Positions 1 to 9,485 of a stretch of 33,185 bases of DNA are shown one piece after another. The notes under the pieces were generated by a model that was given only the letters and a program-made list of their open reading frames with translations, ran no database searches and was not told the origin of the DNA. A program made the translations under genes and the position numbers. This stretch comes from DATCRE01 sp964235605 (GTDB lineage Bacteria; Bacteroidota; Bacteroidia; Cytophagales; Cyclobacteriaceae). The stretch lies in assembly GCA_964235605.1 (NCBI GenBank), contig CAXSCR010000053.1:1-33185 (forward strand). The letters are read 5' to 3'. Numbering within the stretch: the first letter of the stretch is position 1; each line of letters starts with the position of its first letter.

Positions 1-3000
1 TCTGATAAGAGTTAAATGTTAAACCGAATGGATAATAATCCTGTGCAGCAATTACCGGTGATTTAATTTGAGTTACCTGAAAATCATCAAAGTATACTTC
101 TACGGGACTCGTCTCCTCATTACTCAAATAAATATAAACATAACCAGCATGTTGAATAGTAATTTGTGCTTCCAGCTTCTCATGTGCTACATCCTGCCCT
201 TTTTCTTTTGGAACATTCGATAAACGTTTGTAACCACATTGTGCCAGTATTGGATTAAAATCTTTGTCGAAGACGAGGTAGTTTAAATAGGCTTTTGGTC
301 CCAAGCCTGTGCTGCTGCCAGTGTTGTTTAACCCGGTGTAGGGAAAAGGATTGGAAGGGTTTGTTGGATAAGAAGCTCCATCAACAACTGTTGCTGCATT
401 GCCTGTGGTTATAGCAGCCACAAGTGACGTAAGTGCTGCCGTCCAGTTGCTTTTGTTCTGATCCAGATATTTGCCGTATACTTCTGTTTGTATAACATCT
501 CCTGGCATTACAGCCAGCGATCTTACAAGGCCTGTCTTTTCGTTGGCGTTGCCGCTTAATCTTATGGATGAGCCGTTGGCAGCTGCATTGGTATGATCAA
601 ATACAGGTGAGCTGTTTACTATCCGAACGCGGTCATAACGCAGGAACTTACCACTTTCGCCAGCACGGTTAGTAGTTTCCATGGTAGCTGTTGCTACTTC
701 TGTTTCCTGGTTGGTGGTGAACGTTAACCGAACATTGCCCAGATGATCTTTAAGGTGATACTGATACTCTGGTGTAACCGTTGTCTGTTTATACAGTTCA
801 ACTTCATTAACAAAGAAGTTGTTGGCTGTAGTTGCCGGATTGCTGCTGTTGAACATAACACCAATCACAATTTGTGTAACACCTGCTGGTATGGTAAAAG
901 CACTTTCAACCCATGATTCATTTACGTCCTGCTTTGGCAGTGGCGCTCCTGGCCAGAGTATATCATCTGTATCGCCCTTTACATAAAGGTTGGCGATAGA
1001 TGTCCCGTTGGAGAATCCTTTCACTTTAAAAATATATCGCTCTCCTGCCAAAACAGGATACACGTTACCCATTCTTGAGATACCGGCTTTACTCATTGAT
1101 ACACCTGCTGCAGGGTTTACCTGTGTGTATTTCTCACCGTTGATTGTGGCACTTGTAAGTGTGGCTTTTGCTGTAGCGATAAAGTCTGTAGCAGCATCAG
1201 CTGATGAGGTGTAGAAAGTTTTCTTTCCTGAAAGAACTATACGTCCTTCTTCATGCTGTATAAACTGCAACTCATTATTTTCAAATACCCATGGCCCTAT
1301 GTATTCGGTTAATTTCTGGTTGGTGCCGAACGAAGTTAACTGTGACAGTTTTGTACCGGCAGCATCATAATTATAATAGATGGTAGAATAACTGCGCAAG
1401 ATGGTGGTAGGCAGGTTCAGGTGATTATAAGCGATAGGAACGGTAATGGCTTTGTTTTTATCGGTTATCATATTGCCATTCGTATCATAGGTAAAATCTC
1501 CTGTTCCGGGGTTTCCATCTGCAAAACCTTTTGCCTTGTCAGTGGTATTTGTTACTGCATCTGAAACAGAAAGAAGCTTGTTGCTCATTGATGCGGCGGC
1601 ACCATAGTTATAGGTAAGATCATCAATCAAGGCACCGTTGTCACCCTTACGTTGAAGCTTTTTGATGTTACCATTCAAATCATAGAGTGGGATAATTTCA
1701 TCAAAGTACCCAACCTGCCATGAGTTTTTATTATTCATTCTACTGTTGGCGGCTGTTAACCGGTTCAAAGCATCGTACGTGAAGTTGTAGCCTGTTTCTT
1801 TTACATCACCAAAGCCTTGATTTGAGCTCCACTTCATGGCGCTGATATTTCCATTAAACAGACCGGTGCTGCCAAGGTTTGCATCCGGCTTTTCATAATT
1901 GAGGTTCATACCGAAGTAATCGCCGGTGTCATCATTGGACTGCCCGTCGTTACTTAGTGCTGCGTTGTTGATGCTGGTAAGCCATCCGCGAATGTTATAC
2001 CGGTAATCAACCGACTGCTTAGCATCAGCACCTGAAACTACAGTGCTATGTAATTTTTTGTCAACAAGCTGGCCCAGTTCGTTATATGCATTTTTACTGA
2101 GCAATATTTCAGTTGAACCATTCACCTGATGCCAGGTATTTATTAAACGGCCCGCATGATCGTAATCAAAACGCTTTGTTATATAGCTGGACGCCACCAG
2201 CGGTGACAGTGAAGAAAACGTATTTGAAAGACGCGCTTTAGAAAGGCTGGAACCTGTATTGTAGAATGAGACATCAGCAATAAGCAGACCGGCAGATGCG
2301 GTTGCTGACGTGTAAATTATCATTCCATTTCGCTTGTAATAGATAATTCCATCGATGCGTTCAACCCGTAACACATCGCCAGGAAAAGCGTTTACGCCGC
2401 TGCCTTTGGCAACGCCTTTTTCATTTACGCGAAGGTTTGTTTCGTTCACATTCCAGGCATAGTCAACTGTGTTAACATTGGTATTGATATCTGATACCGA
2501 TAAGCCAAATGCAAATGCAGGTAAAGAGTTTACAACCGTTACCTCAATCCAGCCATCACTGCCAGCTGCCAGGGTCTGTGAAGATGAAGCACCTTCTGCC
2601 CAAATTCCACTGCCCGTACTCATTAATGCATCACCTTGTACCTGAGCACCTATAAGCTTCGTCCATATTACCGGCTGACCCAAAAAGAGGGAGCTTTTGG
2701 TGCGCAGTATTTTACCTGCAAAATCAAATACGCTGGTAGTTAAAGTATGCCCCTTTAAATTCTCAGCTATTTGCTGAACAGGTCTGTAGTGATCATCATA
2801 ATAGTTTACTGACCTCAGCCACGTATTTGTACTAAGTGATTTAATTTTTGAACCGGTAGCAAGCCCGCGTACACTTAGAAATTCATTGCTTACCTGCGCC
2901 GGTAAGCCATTCACCAAAGGCAGTTCATTTTTCCTGAAATTGAACGCTGCTGAATTAAACAAAGATTTAAAACTATAATCATCATAGTAACTGATAGAAA

Positions 3001-5488
3001 GTATCTCCGTTCCCGTTGTCGGAAACATAAGGTTAGTATAGCCATGATTGAGCGAAGAACCATTATATTGCTCTGATAGAACAGAAGTAAGAAGCCCCGT
3101 CATGGTAACCTGATCTACAGAAGAGGCATGGGTATAGATACCCGTAATAACAGGCCGGTTTAATGCATCAAATTTTGTGTATGTCCACTGATTACTTTTA
3201 CGCTGATTAGCATCCTGGGTTAGTCTTAATCTATCTCTTACATCGTATACCATGTACACGGCATCAGCACCGGGTACACGTTTTTCTGTCATCCTATTAC
3301 GATAATCATATTTATACTGAAAGGCATAATTACTCAAATCATTTGCTGAAGGGTTGTAGATATCATTTTGATGAATAAGCTTGCTTAATTCCGGCTGAAG
3401 CACAAAACGAAGGTTACCAAAATCGTCGTAGATGTAATAGGTTAGTGCCCAGTCATTTCTATCATTCAACTCTGCTACCTCAGCTGCCTGAACTTTCTTC
3501 AATATTACTTTTCCTTCTTTGTCTGTGTATTCCCTTATTTCCTTTCCTTGTTCATCTTTTGTGCTTTTAATATATAGCTGGCCAGAACTATAATAACCAC
3601 CCACTTCTGTAATTTTTGCAATGGCTGGACTACGCTCCGGTAAAACGGCAGCATTGATGCCCCAGCTTATAATATTTTCACTGAGATGAGAGTTAGTAAG
3701 ATACTGATGTAATATAAATTTGTTTGCAGAGGTTGCGCTCCAGTTAGCTCCAGCGCCGTATTGTTTAAGCGGTCGATTTAATGGAGAAGACTCAAATATT
3801 ATTTCTGTATATGGGCGGTCATCTCTGGCTATATTTTCGTCTGGCCCCTGGTAAAAAGAGGACTGGGGCATTACTGCAGAAGGTTTGTAAGTACCGGTAT
3901 AACCAGAAGAAAAGGGCAGATAATTATTAATTTGCCTTCCATACTGATCATAAGTTTGAACTGAAACTTCGTCTTGCCCGACTGCACTGTTTCGATAGGC
4001 AACAGATTGAATTGGTCTTCCCAAGCCGTCGAAATATTGTGTCTGATGGCTTATATCGCCAAGCTTTAAGTGATTATTCGTAATTGTTGTTATATCTCCT
4101 GCCACAGCCTTTTCAAAAGCGAGCTGCTGCAGTGCTACTTGTGGTGTTGAAGCATATATATAGTTATTATTCGCGGAACTAAATACAGGCGGAGAATAGG
4201 CTGTAGTAGTAATGTTGGGATTTGTCATTACAGTTAGTTTAGCAGGATTAGAAACCGCTGTATTACAAGCTCCCATTACTTTACACCGGTATAAATCATT
4301 ATTATTTGATAATGTTAACATAGGCGTAATATAAACAGATGAATTACTTCCGGCTAAAGAAGTATAAGTACCACTACTGTTTGGACTTAATTGCCATTCA
4401 TATGTTAAATTCTCACCTTGTAAGACTACTGATAATTTTGCACTTTTCCCTTCTGTTAGGCTTTGACTTGCAGGCGATGAATCAATGTTATTAAAGGACG
4501 TAAAAACCTTATTACTTATTATTTCCTGGACTGAGTTGACACTGCAGCCAAGAGCATTGGTCACTTTTACAGAATAAGTAGTTGTCAATGCCGGTGATAC
4601 TGTAATAGCCTTCGCGGTCCCTCCTGTACTCCACAAATAAGTGTTTCCCACGGCATCAGGAACGGACAATGTTGCGGAAGGCATAGAACAGGTTACCGTT
4701 AAATTAGACGTTGTAATGACAGCTAATGGAAGGGGTTTGTTGACATCAATAATTTGATCTTTTAGTGTGTAGCAAAGCCCATTTGCCGCAGTAACAGTAT
4801 AGGTTGTTTTAACCAGTGGCGAAACATTGATAGTCGTACTTGTTTCGCCTGTACTCCAATGAAAGATATTACCCCCGGATGCACTGAGTGTAGCCGTTTT
4901 ATTGGCGCAGTCAACAAGTGTTCGTGAAGTAGTAATTACTGGCGTCGGATAAGGATTTACAGATACACTGCGTGTGCCTTTAACAGTTGGACAAGAACCA
5001 TTGATATCAATATCTATTGTCGCTACATTTCCAGTAAATAGAATTACAACTTTGGGTGTTGACCGACCCGATACTATCGTACAATTTAATGTATTCCAAC
5101 TATAATTAAGACCTTGGGCAGCACTTACGTAAAATTCTTTTGTGTCCCCAACACATACCGATTCAGGGCCATATATAAATGAACCAGGGGAGCTACCTTT
5201 TTGTTTAACATAAACCGTATAGCTAGTACCAGCAGAAGTAGTTAAATATATTTTCCCTTCTCTGTCGCATCCTGGATTATGATCACAATAAACTGTTGAG
5301 GCACCAGGCCAGTGTATCCATGATTCACTAGTCCCGCCCAAGTTAGCTTGAATACTAAAACTTTGATAACTGTCATCGTTAGCAGTAAAGTATAAAGTCT
5401 CTGAATCCTGAGCACTTGCCAGATTAGCATTTAGTATAATAGAAAGAAGACATACTGGAACAGAAATGAAATATTGCTTTCTGCCCAT
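1..5488 (-). CDS. Secreted DUF6443 / RHS-repeat protein, C-terminus outside window
   Basis: Open on the minus strand from an ATG at 5488 to the window edge (1829 codons, no stop seen). It starts with a signal peptide (about residues 1-26, ending LASAQD). Ig/PKD-like modules with repeated WSTG and TTTYTVT motifs follow to about residue 430. Next comes DUF6443, with its hallmark FDGLGRPIQ near residue 485, then a long RHS-type region with YNYD and EGRI motifs. DHLGNVRLTF lies near residue 1580. The last visible residues, DYYPFGLTFNSYQ, are the point where the RHS-associated core normally begins. The protein should therefore continue into a core and a variable C-terminal tip off the left edge. 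In known RHS proteins this shell encloses a toxin or other tip; that is only inferred here. The start lies 13 bp after the stop of the neighbouring RHS-like gene, so the two are probably co-transcribed. Confidence 0.9.
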   Translation of the reverse strand, partial: MGRKQYFISVPVCLLSIILNANLASAQDSETLYFTANDDSYQSFSIQANLGGTSESWIHWPGASTVYCDHNPGCDREGKIYLTTSAGTSYTVYVKQKGSSPGSFIYGPESVCVGDTKEFYVSAAQGLNYSWNTLNCTIVSGRSTPKVVILFTGNVATIDIDINGSCPTVKGTRSVSVNPYPTPVITTSRTLVDCANKTATLSASGGNIFHWSTGETSTTINVSPLVKTTYTVTAANGLCYTLKDQIIDVNKPLPLAVITTSNLTVTCSMPSATLSVPDAVGNTYLWSTGGTAKAITVSPALTTTYSVKVTNALGCSVNSVQEIISNKVFTSFNNIDSSPASQSLTEGKSAKLSVVLQGENLTYEWQLSPNSSGTYTSLAGSNSSVYITPMLTLSNNNDLYRCKVMGACNTAVSNPAKLTVMTNPNITTTAYSPPVFSSANNNYIYASTPQVALQQLAFEKAVAGDITTITNNHLKLGDISHQTQYFDGLGRPIQSVAYRNSAVGQDEVSVQTYDQYGRQINNYLPFSSGYTGTYKPSAVMPQSSFYQGPDENIARDDRPYTEIIFESSPLNRPLKQYGAGANWSATSANKFILHQYLTNSHLSENIISWGINAAVLPERSPAIAKITEVGGYYSSGQLYIKSTKDEQGKEIREYTDKEGKVILKKVQAAEVAELNDRNDWALTYYIYDDFGNLRFVLQPELSKLIHQNDIYNPSANDLSNYAFQYKYDYRNRMTEKRVPGADAVYMVYDVRDRLRLTQDANQRKSNQWTYTKFDALNRPVITGIYTHASSVDQVTMTGLLTSVLSEQYNGSSLNHGYTNLMFPTTGTEILSISYYDDYSFKSLFNSAAFNFRKNELPLVNGLPAQVSNEFLSVRGLATGSKIKSLSTNTWLRSVNYYDDHYRPVQQIAENLKGHTLTTSVFDFAGKILRTKSSLFLGQPVIWTKLIGAQVQGDALMSTGSGIWAEGASSSQTLAAGSDGWIEVTVVNSLPAFAFGLSVSDINTNVNTVDYAWNVNETNLRVNEKGVAKGSGVNAFPGDVLRVERIDGIIYYKRNGMIIYTSATASAGLLIADVSFYNTGSSLSKARLSNTFSSLSPLVASSYITKRFDYDHAGRLINTWHQVNGSTEILLSKNAYNELGQLVDKKLHSTVVSGADAKQSVDYRYNIRGWLTSINNAALSNDGQSNDDTGDYFGMNLNYEKPDANLGSTGLFNGNISAMKWSSNQGFGDVKETGYNFTYDALNRLTAANSRMNNKNSWQVGYFDEIIPLYDLNGNIKKLQRKGDNGALIDDLTYNYGAAASMSNKLLSVSDAVTNTTDKAKGFADGNPGTGDFTYDTNGNMITDKNKAITVPIAYNHLNLPTTILRSYSTIYYNYDAAGTKLSQLTSFGTNQKLTEYIGPWVFENNELQFIQHEEGRIVLSGKKTFYTSSADAATDFIATAKATLTSATINGEKYTQVNPAAGVSMSKAGISRMGNVYPVLAGERYIFKVKGFSNGTSIANLYVKGDTDDILWPGAPLPKQDVNESWVESAFTIPAGVTQIVIGVMFNSSNPATTANNFFVNEVELYKQTTVTPEYQYHLKDHLGNVRLTFTTNQETEVATATMETTNRAGESGKFLRYDRVRIVNSSPVFDHTNAAANGSSIRLSGNANEKTGLVRSLAVMPGDVIQTEVYGKYLDQNKSNWTAALTSLVAAITTGNAATVVDGASYPTNPSNPFPYTGLNNTGSSTGLGPKAYLNYLVFDKDFNPILAQCGYKRLSNVPKEKGQDVAHEKLEAQITIQHAGYVYIYLSNEETSPVEVYFDDFQVTQIKSPVIAAQDYYPFGLTFNSYQ

Positions 5489-5501
5489 ATTATTGATTTT
5501 A

Positions 5502-8417
5502 CTAGTTCTCATTTGTCGCATACTTATATTGAAGATGCTTAAGAACATTACCACCCTTATCTTTAATATAATTTAAGCGATTAAAGCTATCATATTGATA
5601 ATAAGTGGTTATGTTATTTTGATCTGTTACTGAAGAAACACCAACCAATAATATATGGGTGTAGATATTAATATTTGACTGAGCTAATCGGTCATCATTT
5701 CTTAAAGGTGCAAGGAACGATCTAACTTGCTCATTTGTAGGATTCAGTTTTTTTGCAAATGCCTCTACGGCTGTAACCCCACCTAAAACACTAGTGACCG
5801 TGGCAAGGTCAGCATTTTCAATTTTGGCAATTGGTAATGTTTTATTATAACTATAGATGTAAACTGTCTTTACATCATTTGGTTTTGATACACTTAAAAT
5901 ATTACCCTCATCATCATATGATTGAAAAGTGATCCGCGGTTCGTACGATGAAGCTCCTTGCTTTACACTTATAATCTCTGGAATGATATCATTGGGATAC
6001 CATTCTTTATATAAAGTTTTTACACTCTTCAATGGAGTGGAAACATTGTCCATGAAACTTTCTTCTTCGACGACATAATTTAGCATATTTAGCCCTTTCA
6101 TTTTGGCTAATGTTGCATCTGTGGTAAAGTCAAAAGGATATTTATGCCTAGTAATAAGCCTTTTACCATTATTCAGATACTGTGTTCTTTCACTCAACAA
6201 ATGATTTGAATTATAGGTAAAGTCAGTCCTTTTAGTTACCAATCCATCATCACTAAACTCCTCTTCTTCTGTCCTTACTAGTTCGGTTTTGCCAATGTAG
6301 ATTTCAGAACCACCAAAAACAAATACAGGAAAATTAAAGATGGTGGCAGCCTTATACTCGTCATCTGTATTGGGAATGTGTAATACGCCAGGAATTCGAT
6401 GAAACTGCGGGAAGGAGCAAAACCTTTCAATATGTAAACCCCTGAATGCTTCTGTCTGAGCGGTATTATACGAGTTGATAACTGATTTAATACCCTTGTA
6501 AGCGATCTTACCCGATGCATCCTTTCCAGCATTTTCGTAATGCGTCATGCTGGTCATTTTTCTTTCATTCAAAAAGTTAAATCCAGACATGTATCGTGGT
6601 AAACTCAGTTCATCCACCGTATGGTATACACCAGTCATAGTTCCACCAGTACGTTGATCCCAAACATGAGTAAAATCTGGCGCACTAACACTTCCCACAT
6701 TGCAAATGTTACCTCCGCTATATGTGTAACTTATTTTTCCAATGTTATCAGATTTCGTTCCAAGATACTCCGTTATAAGACTATAAAAAACGGGTTCGTT
6801 AAAGGCATAAGACAATCCTTCCGGTATATCGCTTGAATAAATACGGGCACTATAACTACGGAATTCAGATCCCCAGGCAAGCGGATTTGACACATTTGGA
6901 TTAAAGTTGAAGAAGTACCTGGTTTGAACACCCGTATACATTTGGTGAGGCCAATTTGTAAGATACCCATCTCCATACTCGAACGTTCTGACTGAAACAT
7001 TCCCCTCTCGATCAGATGTCTTTATCTGATTAACTCTTAAACCCCCACAATCTTTAATATTAGGGCCGAAAAGAACTTTGTTCCCTTCAAAGGAGAATTC
7101 AGTGGAACCACCCGTCGGAAAAATAATTTTTCGAATCACACCCATTTTCATGTATGTATCATTACTATCCCGGTTTGCACCATTCCCAATTCTTTCAGTG
7201 GTTTCATTCGTACTTGAACCGTCAACATCCTGAAAATGTCGCACGTCGTAATAAGGAATTAGTCCCGTTGCAGTAGAAGAATTTCTAAATCCCCACCAAT
7301 CCCTACTCTCACTGGTAAAACTTTCTGTAGGATAATAGTCGAAGGAATAAACATCTACGTTTTGTGTATTTCTATCTTTAAATAGAACCTTATCCAATTT
7401 ATACATATTTTGCGCGCCATCGGCATCTAAATAAGAGGTTTGAAATTCTATCGTTTTTACAATTTGCCCCGTTACGTCAACTATCTGTATACTTTTTATG
7501 CGGTCGGTTGTGCCGTTAAGATTAAAGACTATTTTCCCTTCTTTAAATACAATTTCAGTTATCCGTTTTATATCATGCTCCCGAAATTCAGAATTTGCTT
7601 TTAAGCCAGGTTTAGGGAGAGAAACTTCTCCTGGAGGAGGTAGCTGATCAAGTACGCAAAAAGTTTCTGTATGATATGAGCGATATTGATAAAATCCTTG
7701 ATATTTTAAGGAAATGGTATCTCTACCATTAGGAGCAGTAATTTTTGTCATGTACTTTGAAGTAATAGCGCTGTTACTTGTGGTAACCTCATTAGAAATA
7801 ATAGTCTGTTCTGGCAGGCCAAATGAATAAACAATACCCTTGTCATCTATTATTTTAGAAGGAAAACTCGTTGAATTATCAATTAAAAATGGTTTTAATG
7901 GAATTAATTTAGCTCCGGAATTTGTCATAATGAATCTTCCACCTCCGGAGGGCGTACTATAAGAAAATATATCATACTCTGAATGTTGAAATCCATAGTA
8001 AAAATCACTGATTTGTTCATAATTATCCCAATTTGTTATTTCAAAAGGAGAGGGAACAGGATCTGGAAATCGTGATCCACCAGGTTGGCCAAAAACGGTC
8101 CTCGAAATCATACCACCACAATTCAATGTCCACCCAGAAGCGATGGGACCATTTTCTTCACCAACTCTCCTACCCGAAGCATGATAGCTGATGCTGATTG
8201 GCAAAGTAAGGCTACCACTCTTTATTTCATATATAGGAATATTAATTTCCGGCACGCCCGTAGAATGATCAACAGGATAATCGAGATAACGGAATAACGC
8301 CGTTGTTTCAGGAGACGGCTTAATTACCTGGGGTAACGATTGAGCAAAACCTATTGAAGCAGATAAAATTAAGTATAATAAAAAAAATACTTTCGAAATT
8401 TCATTAAGGACCTTCAT
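5502..8417 (-). CDS. Secreted RHS-like shell protein (971 aa), partner of the DUF6443 protein
   Basis: The signal peptide is about residues 1-26 (ends SIGFAQS). The N-terminal module reads STGVPEINIPIYEIKSG, then LPISISYHASG and GWTLNCGGMISR. This is the pattern seen at the start of many Bacteroidota RHS-repeat proteins and resembles the SpvB/TcdB-like N-terminal barrel. The middle is rich in beta-strand-like YxY and tyrosine/glycine repeats. The C-terminus has RHS-style YYQYDSFNRLNYIKDKGG and stops soon after, without an RHS core or toxin tip. As far as I know, this end is usual for the first gene of such pairs and does not look like truncation. The downstream gene starts 13 bp later. A role in a surface or secreted RHS assembly is inference; no enzymatic motif was recognised. 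Confidence 0.88.
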   Translation of the reverse strand: MKVLNEISKVFFLLYLILSASIGFAQSLPQVIKPSPETTALFRYLDYPVDHSTGVPEINIPIYEIKSGSLTLPISISYHASGRRVGEENGPIASGWTLNCGGMISRTVFGQPGGSRFPDPVPSPFEITNWDNYEQISDFYYGFQHSEYDIFSYSTPSGGGRFIMTNSGAKLIPLKPFLIDNSTSFPSKIIDDKGIVYSFGLPEQTIISNEVTTSNSAITSKYMTKITAPNGRDTISLKYQGFYQYRSYHTETFCVLDQLPPPGEVSLPKPGLKANSEFREHDIKRITEIVFKEGKIVFNLNGTTDRIKSIQIVDVTGQIVKTIEFQTSYLDADGAQNMYKLDKVLFKDRNTQNVDVYSFDYYPTESFTSESRDWWGFRNSSTATGLIPYYDVRHFQDVDGSSTNETTERIGNGANRDSNDTYMKMGVIRKIIFPTGGSTEFSFEGNKVLFGPNIKDCGGLRVNQIKTSDREGNVSVRTFEYGDGYLTNWPHQMYTGVQTRYFFNFNPNVSNPLAWGSEFRSYSARIYSSDIPEGLSYAFNEPVFYSLITEYLGTKSDNIGKISYTYSGGNICNVGSVSAPDFTHVWDQRTGGTMTGVYHTVDELSLPRYMSGFNFLNERKMTSMTHYENAGKDASGKIAYKGIKSVINSYNTAQTEAFRGLHIERFCSFPQFHRIPGVLHIPNTDDEYKAATIFNFPVFVFGGSEIYIGKTELVRTEEEEFSDDGLVTKRTDFTYNSNHLLSERTQYLNNGKRLITRHKYPFDFTTDATLAKMKGLNMLNYVVEEESFMDNVSTPLKSVKTLYKEWYPNDIIPEIISVKQGASSYEPRITFQSYDDEGNILSVSKPNDVKTVYIYSYNKTLPIAKIENADLATVTSVLGGVTAVEAFAKKLNPTNEQVRSFLAPLRNDDRLAQSNINIYTHILLVGVSSVTDQNNITTYYQYDSFNRLNYIKDKGGNVLKHLQYKYATNEN

Positions 8418-8729
8418 GAAATAATTGGATTTATTAATTTGGGATTTTATAATAAAGCTTGAAAGACTTATTAAGAGTGTAGTTTAATTCCAGAACCTGA
8501 TACTGGGTTTCTTTTACATAAAAGGCAGAAAGTATAAATTGCAACATATGGGGAGGTTTATATGAATGGCTCAAAAGTATAATAAAATTTTCAAAATTGA
8601 AATACAGATCTAAAATTAAATTTATTTACAAAATTGAAGCAGTAAGAAAGTTTATCATGCCTGAGCCGAAATAAATAACTATAAGCAGGCCCGAGACATT
8701 GTATGGCGAAACAACTTAACAGCAAATAA
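8418..8729. other. Intergenic, no gene recognised
   Basis: AT-rich gap between the RHS-like operon and the small membrane protein gene. It must hold the promoter of the operon, but I found no convincing TAnnTTTG box in front of 8417. A possible 61-codon minus-strand frame at 8591-8776 overlaps the better-supported gene at 8730-8957 and was not accepted. Confidence 0.5.
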
Positions 8730-8957
8730 CTAATCCACTTTTGATCGTCCGGAATTTTGCTCAGCCAGCTGGTCATGAATAGACCTTAGCAAATCATTCT
8801 GCTGTTTTAGTAAGTTTTCTTTTAAATTGATTTTAAAATACCATAACGCAAGCGGCCGAAGCGCAAGTGCAATAAGAATAAATACTGTAGGTCCTAATAA
8901 CAGGGAAAGTGCGATTTCAACAAGGCCGCCAGTTAAAAAAAGAAGTGTATTTATCAT
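8730..8957 (-). CDS. Small membrane protein with charged helical tail (75 aa)
   Basis: I do not recognise the family. The first 42 residues are strongly hydrophobic and would form one long or two short membrane helices (LLFLTGGLVEIALSLLLG, then FILIALALRPLALWYF). The remaining 33 residues are polar with a heptad-like pattern (NLLKQQNDLLRSIHDQLAEQ), consistent with a short cytoplasmic coiled coil. A perfect TAnnTTTG -7 box lies 24-31 bp upstream of the ATG, which supports real expression. It is a single gene between divergent non-coding stretches. The alternative is a chance frame, but the ordered amphipathic layout and the promoter make a gene more likely. Confidence 0.6.
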   Translation of the reverse strand: MINTLLFLTGGLVEIALSLLLGPTVFILIALALRPLALWYFKINLKENLLKQQNDLLRSIHDQLAEQNSGRSKVD

Positions 8958-8980
8958 TTAAAAGGGTTTTATGTACCTGT

Positions 8981-8988
8981 CAAATGTA
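8981..8988 (-). promoter_or_regulatory. Predicted -7 box (TAnnTTTG) of the small membrane protein gene
   Basis: On the minus strand the bases read TACATTTG, a perfect match to the Bacteroidota -7 consensus TAnnTTTG. It ends 23 bp before the ATG at 8957. The expected TTTG about 19 bp further upstream is not clear. Confidence 0.4.
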
Positions 8989-9023
8989 TAACTTTTCTGC
9001 TGGATCTCCACTACCCCCTATTA

Positions 9024-9071
9024 CCGCAAGCTTTCAGCTTGTGGTTAAAATGTTGTAAGCTTTCAGCTTAC
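9024..9071. repeat. Two tandem short hairpins sharing AAGCTTTCAGCTT
   Basis: Two stem-loops with the same core and the same TTC loop lie next to each other. The first, 9024-9044, has a 9-bp stem (CCGCAAGCT with AGCTTGTGG, one G-T pair). The second, 9055-9071, has a 7-bp stem (GTAAGCT with AGCTTAC). The arrangement resembles REP-type units. No T-run follows directly, so simple terminators are less likely. Confidence 0.55.
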
Positions 9072-9485
9072 TAAAGATGGCTATATTGCATATACACCAT
9101 CACAATATTATTGCCATAGAGCAGAACACGAAAATTTTATCAGGTTAACGAAAATCCTAGTTTACCACGTGAACCTTACTCAAGGATAAGGCTATACCAG
9201 GGAGTTGAATTAAAATCACTTCTTTATGGATACAACGGAGAATAGTACACAAGTGTTCACTAACGGAAGTGCAGTTTATGTATTGATAATTTCATCTAAT
9301 ATGGTTTGATCTTCTCATATGGTTTGATCTTCATTGCAATGAAGGCTAATTAGACTGTGCTACCTGAAGGAAGAAGCGAGGGACAAGCGACTGACAAAGG
9401 TTGGAGATTTTGTTGAAGCAGGCGAAGCGTACCCTTGAAACTTTCTATTCCGCATGCCCGTAACTTTGTGTATGTTTAACTATTG
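9072..9485. other. Intergenic, mostly featureless, with one short tandem repeat
   Basis: No gene was accepted. A 16-bp unit, ATATGGTTTGATCTTC, occurs twice at 9299-9314 and 9317-9332. Short open frames without start codons exist on the plus strand (near 9075-9190 and 9330-9440) and could be decayed coding remnants, but nothing recognisable is encoded. Confidence 0.4.

Noticed and set aside
990..1214. Plus-strand frame opposite the DUF6443 gene
   Set aside because: Antisense shadow of a long coding region with clear RHS motifs.
8591..8776. 61-codon minus-strand frame
   Set aside because: Overlaps the better-supported 75-aa membrane protein gene in another frame and has no promoter.
9320..9440. 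Start-less frame reading LKEEARDKRLTKVGDFVEAG
   Set aside because: Short, no start codon and no recognised homologue; could be a decayed gene end but not supportable.
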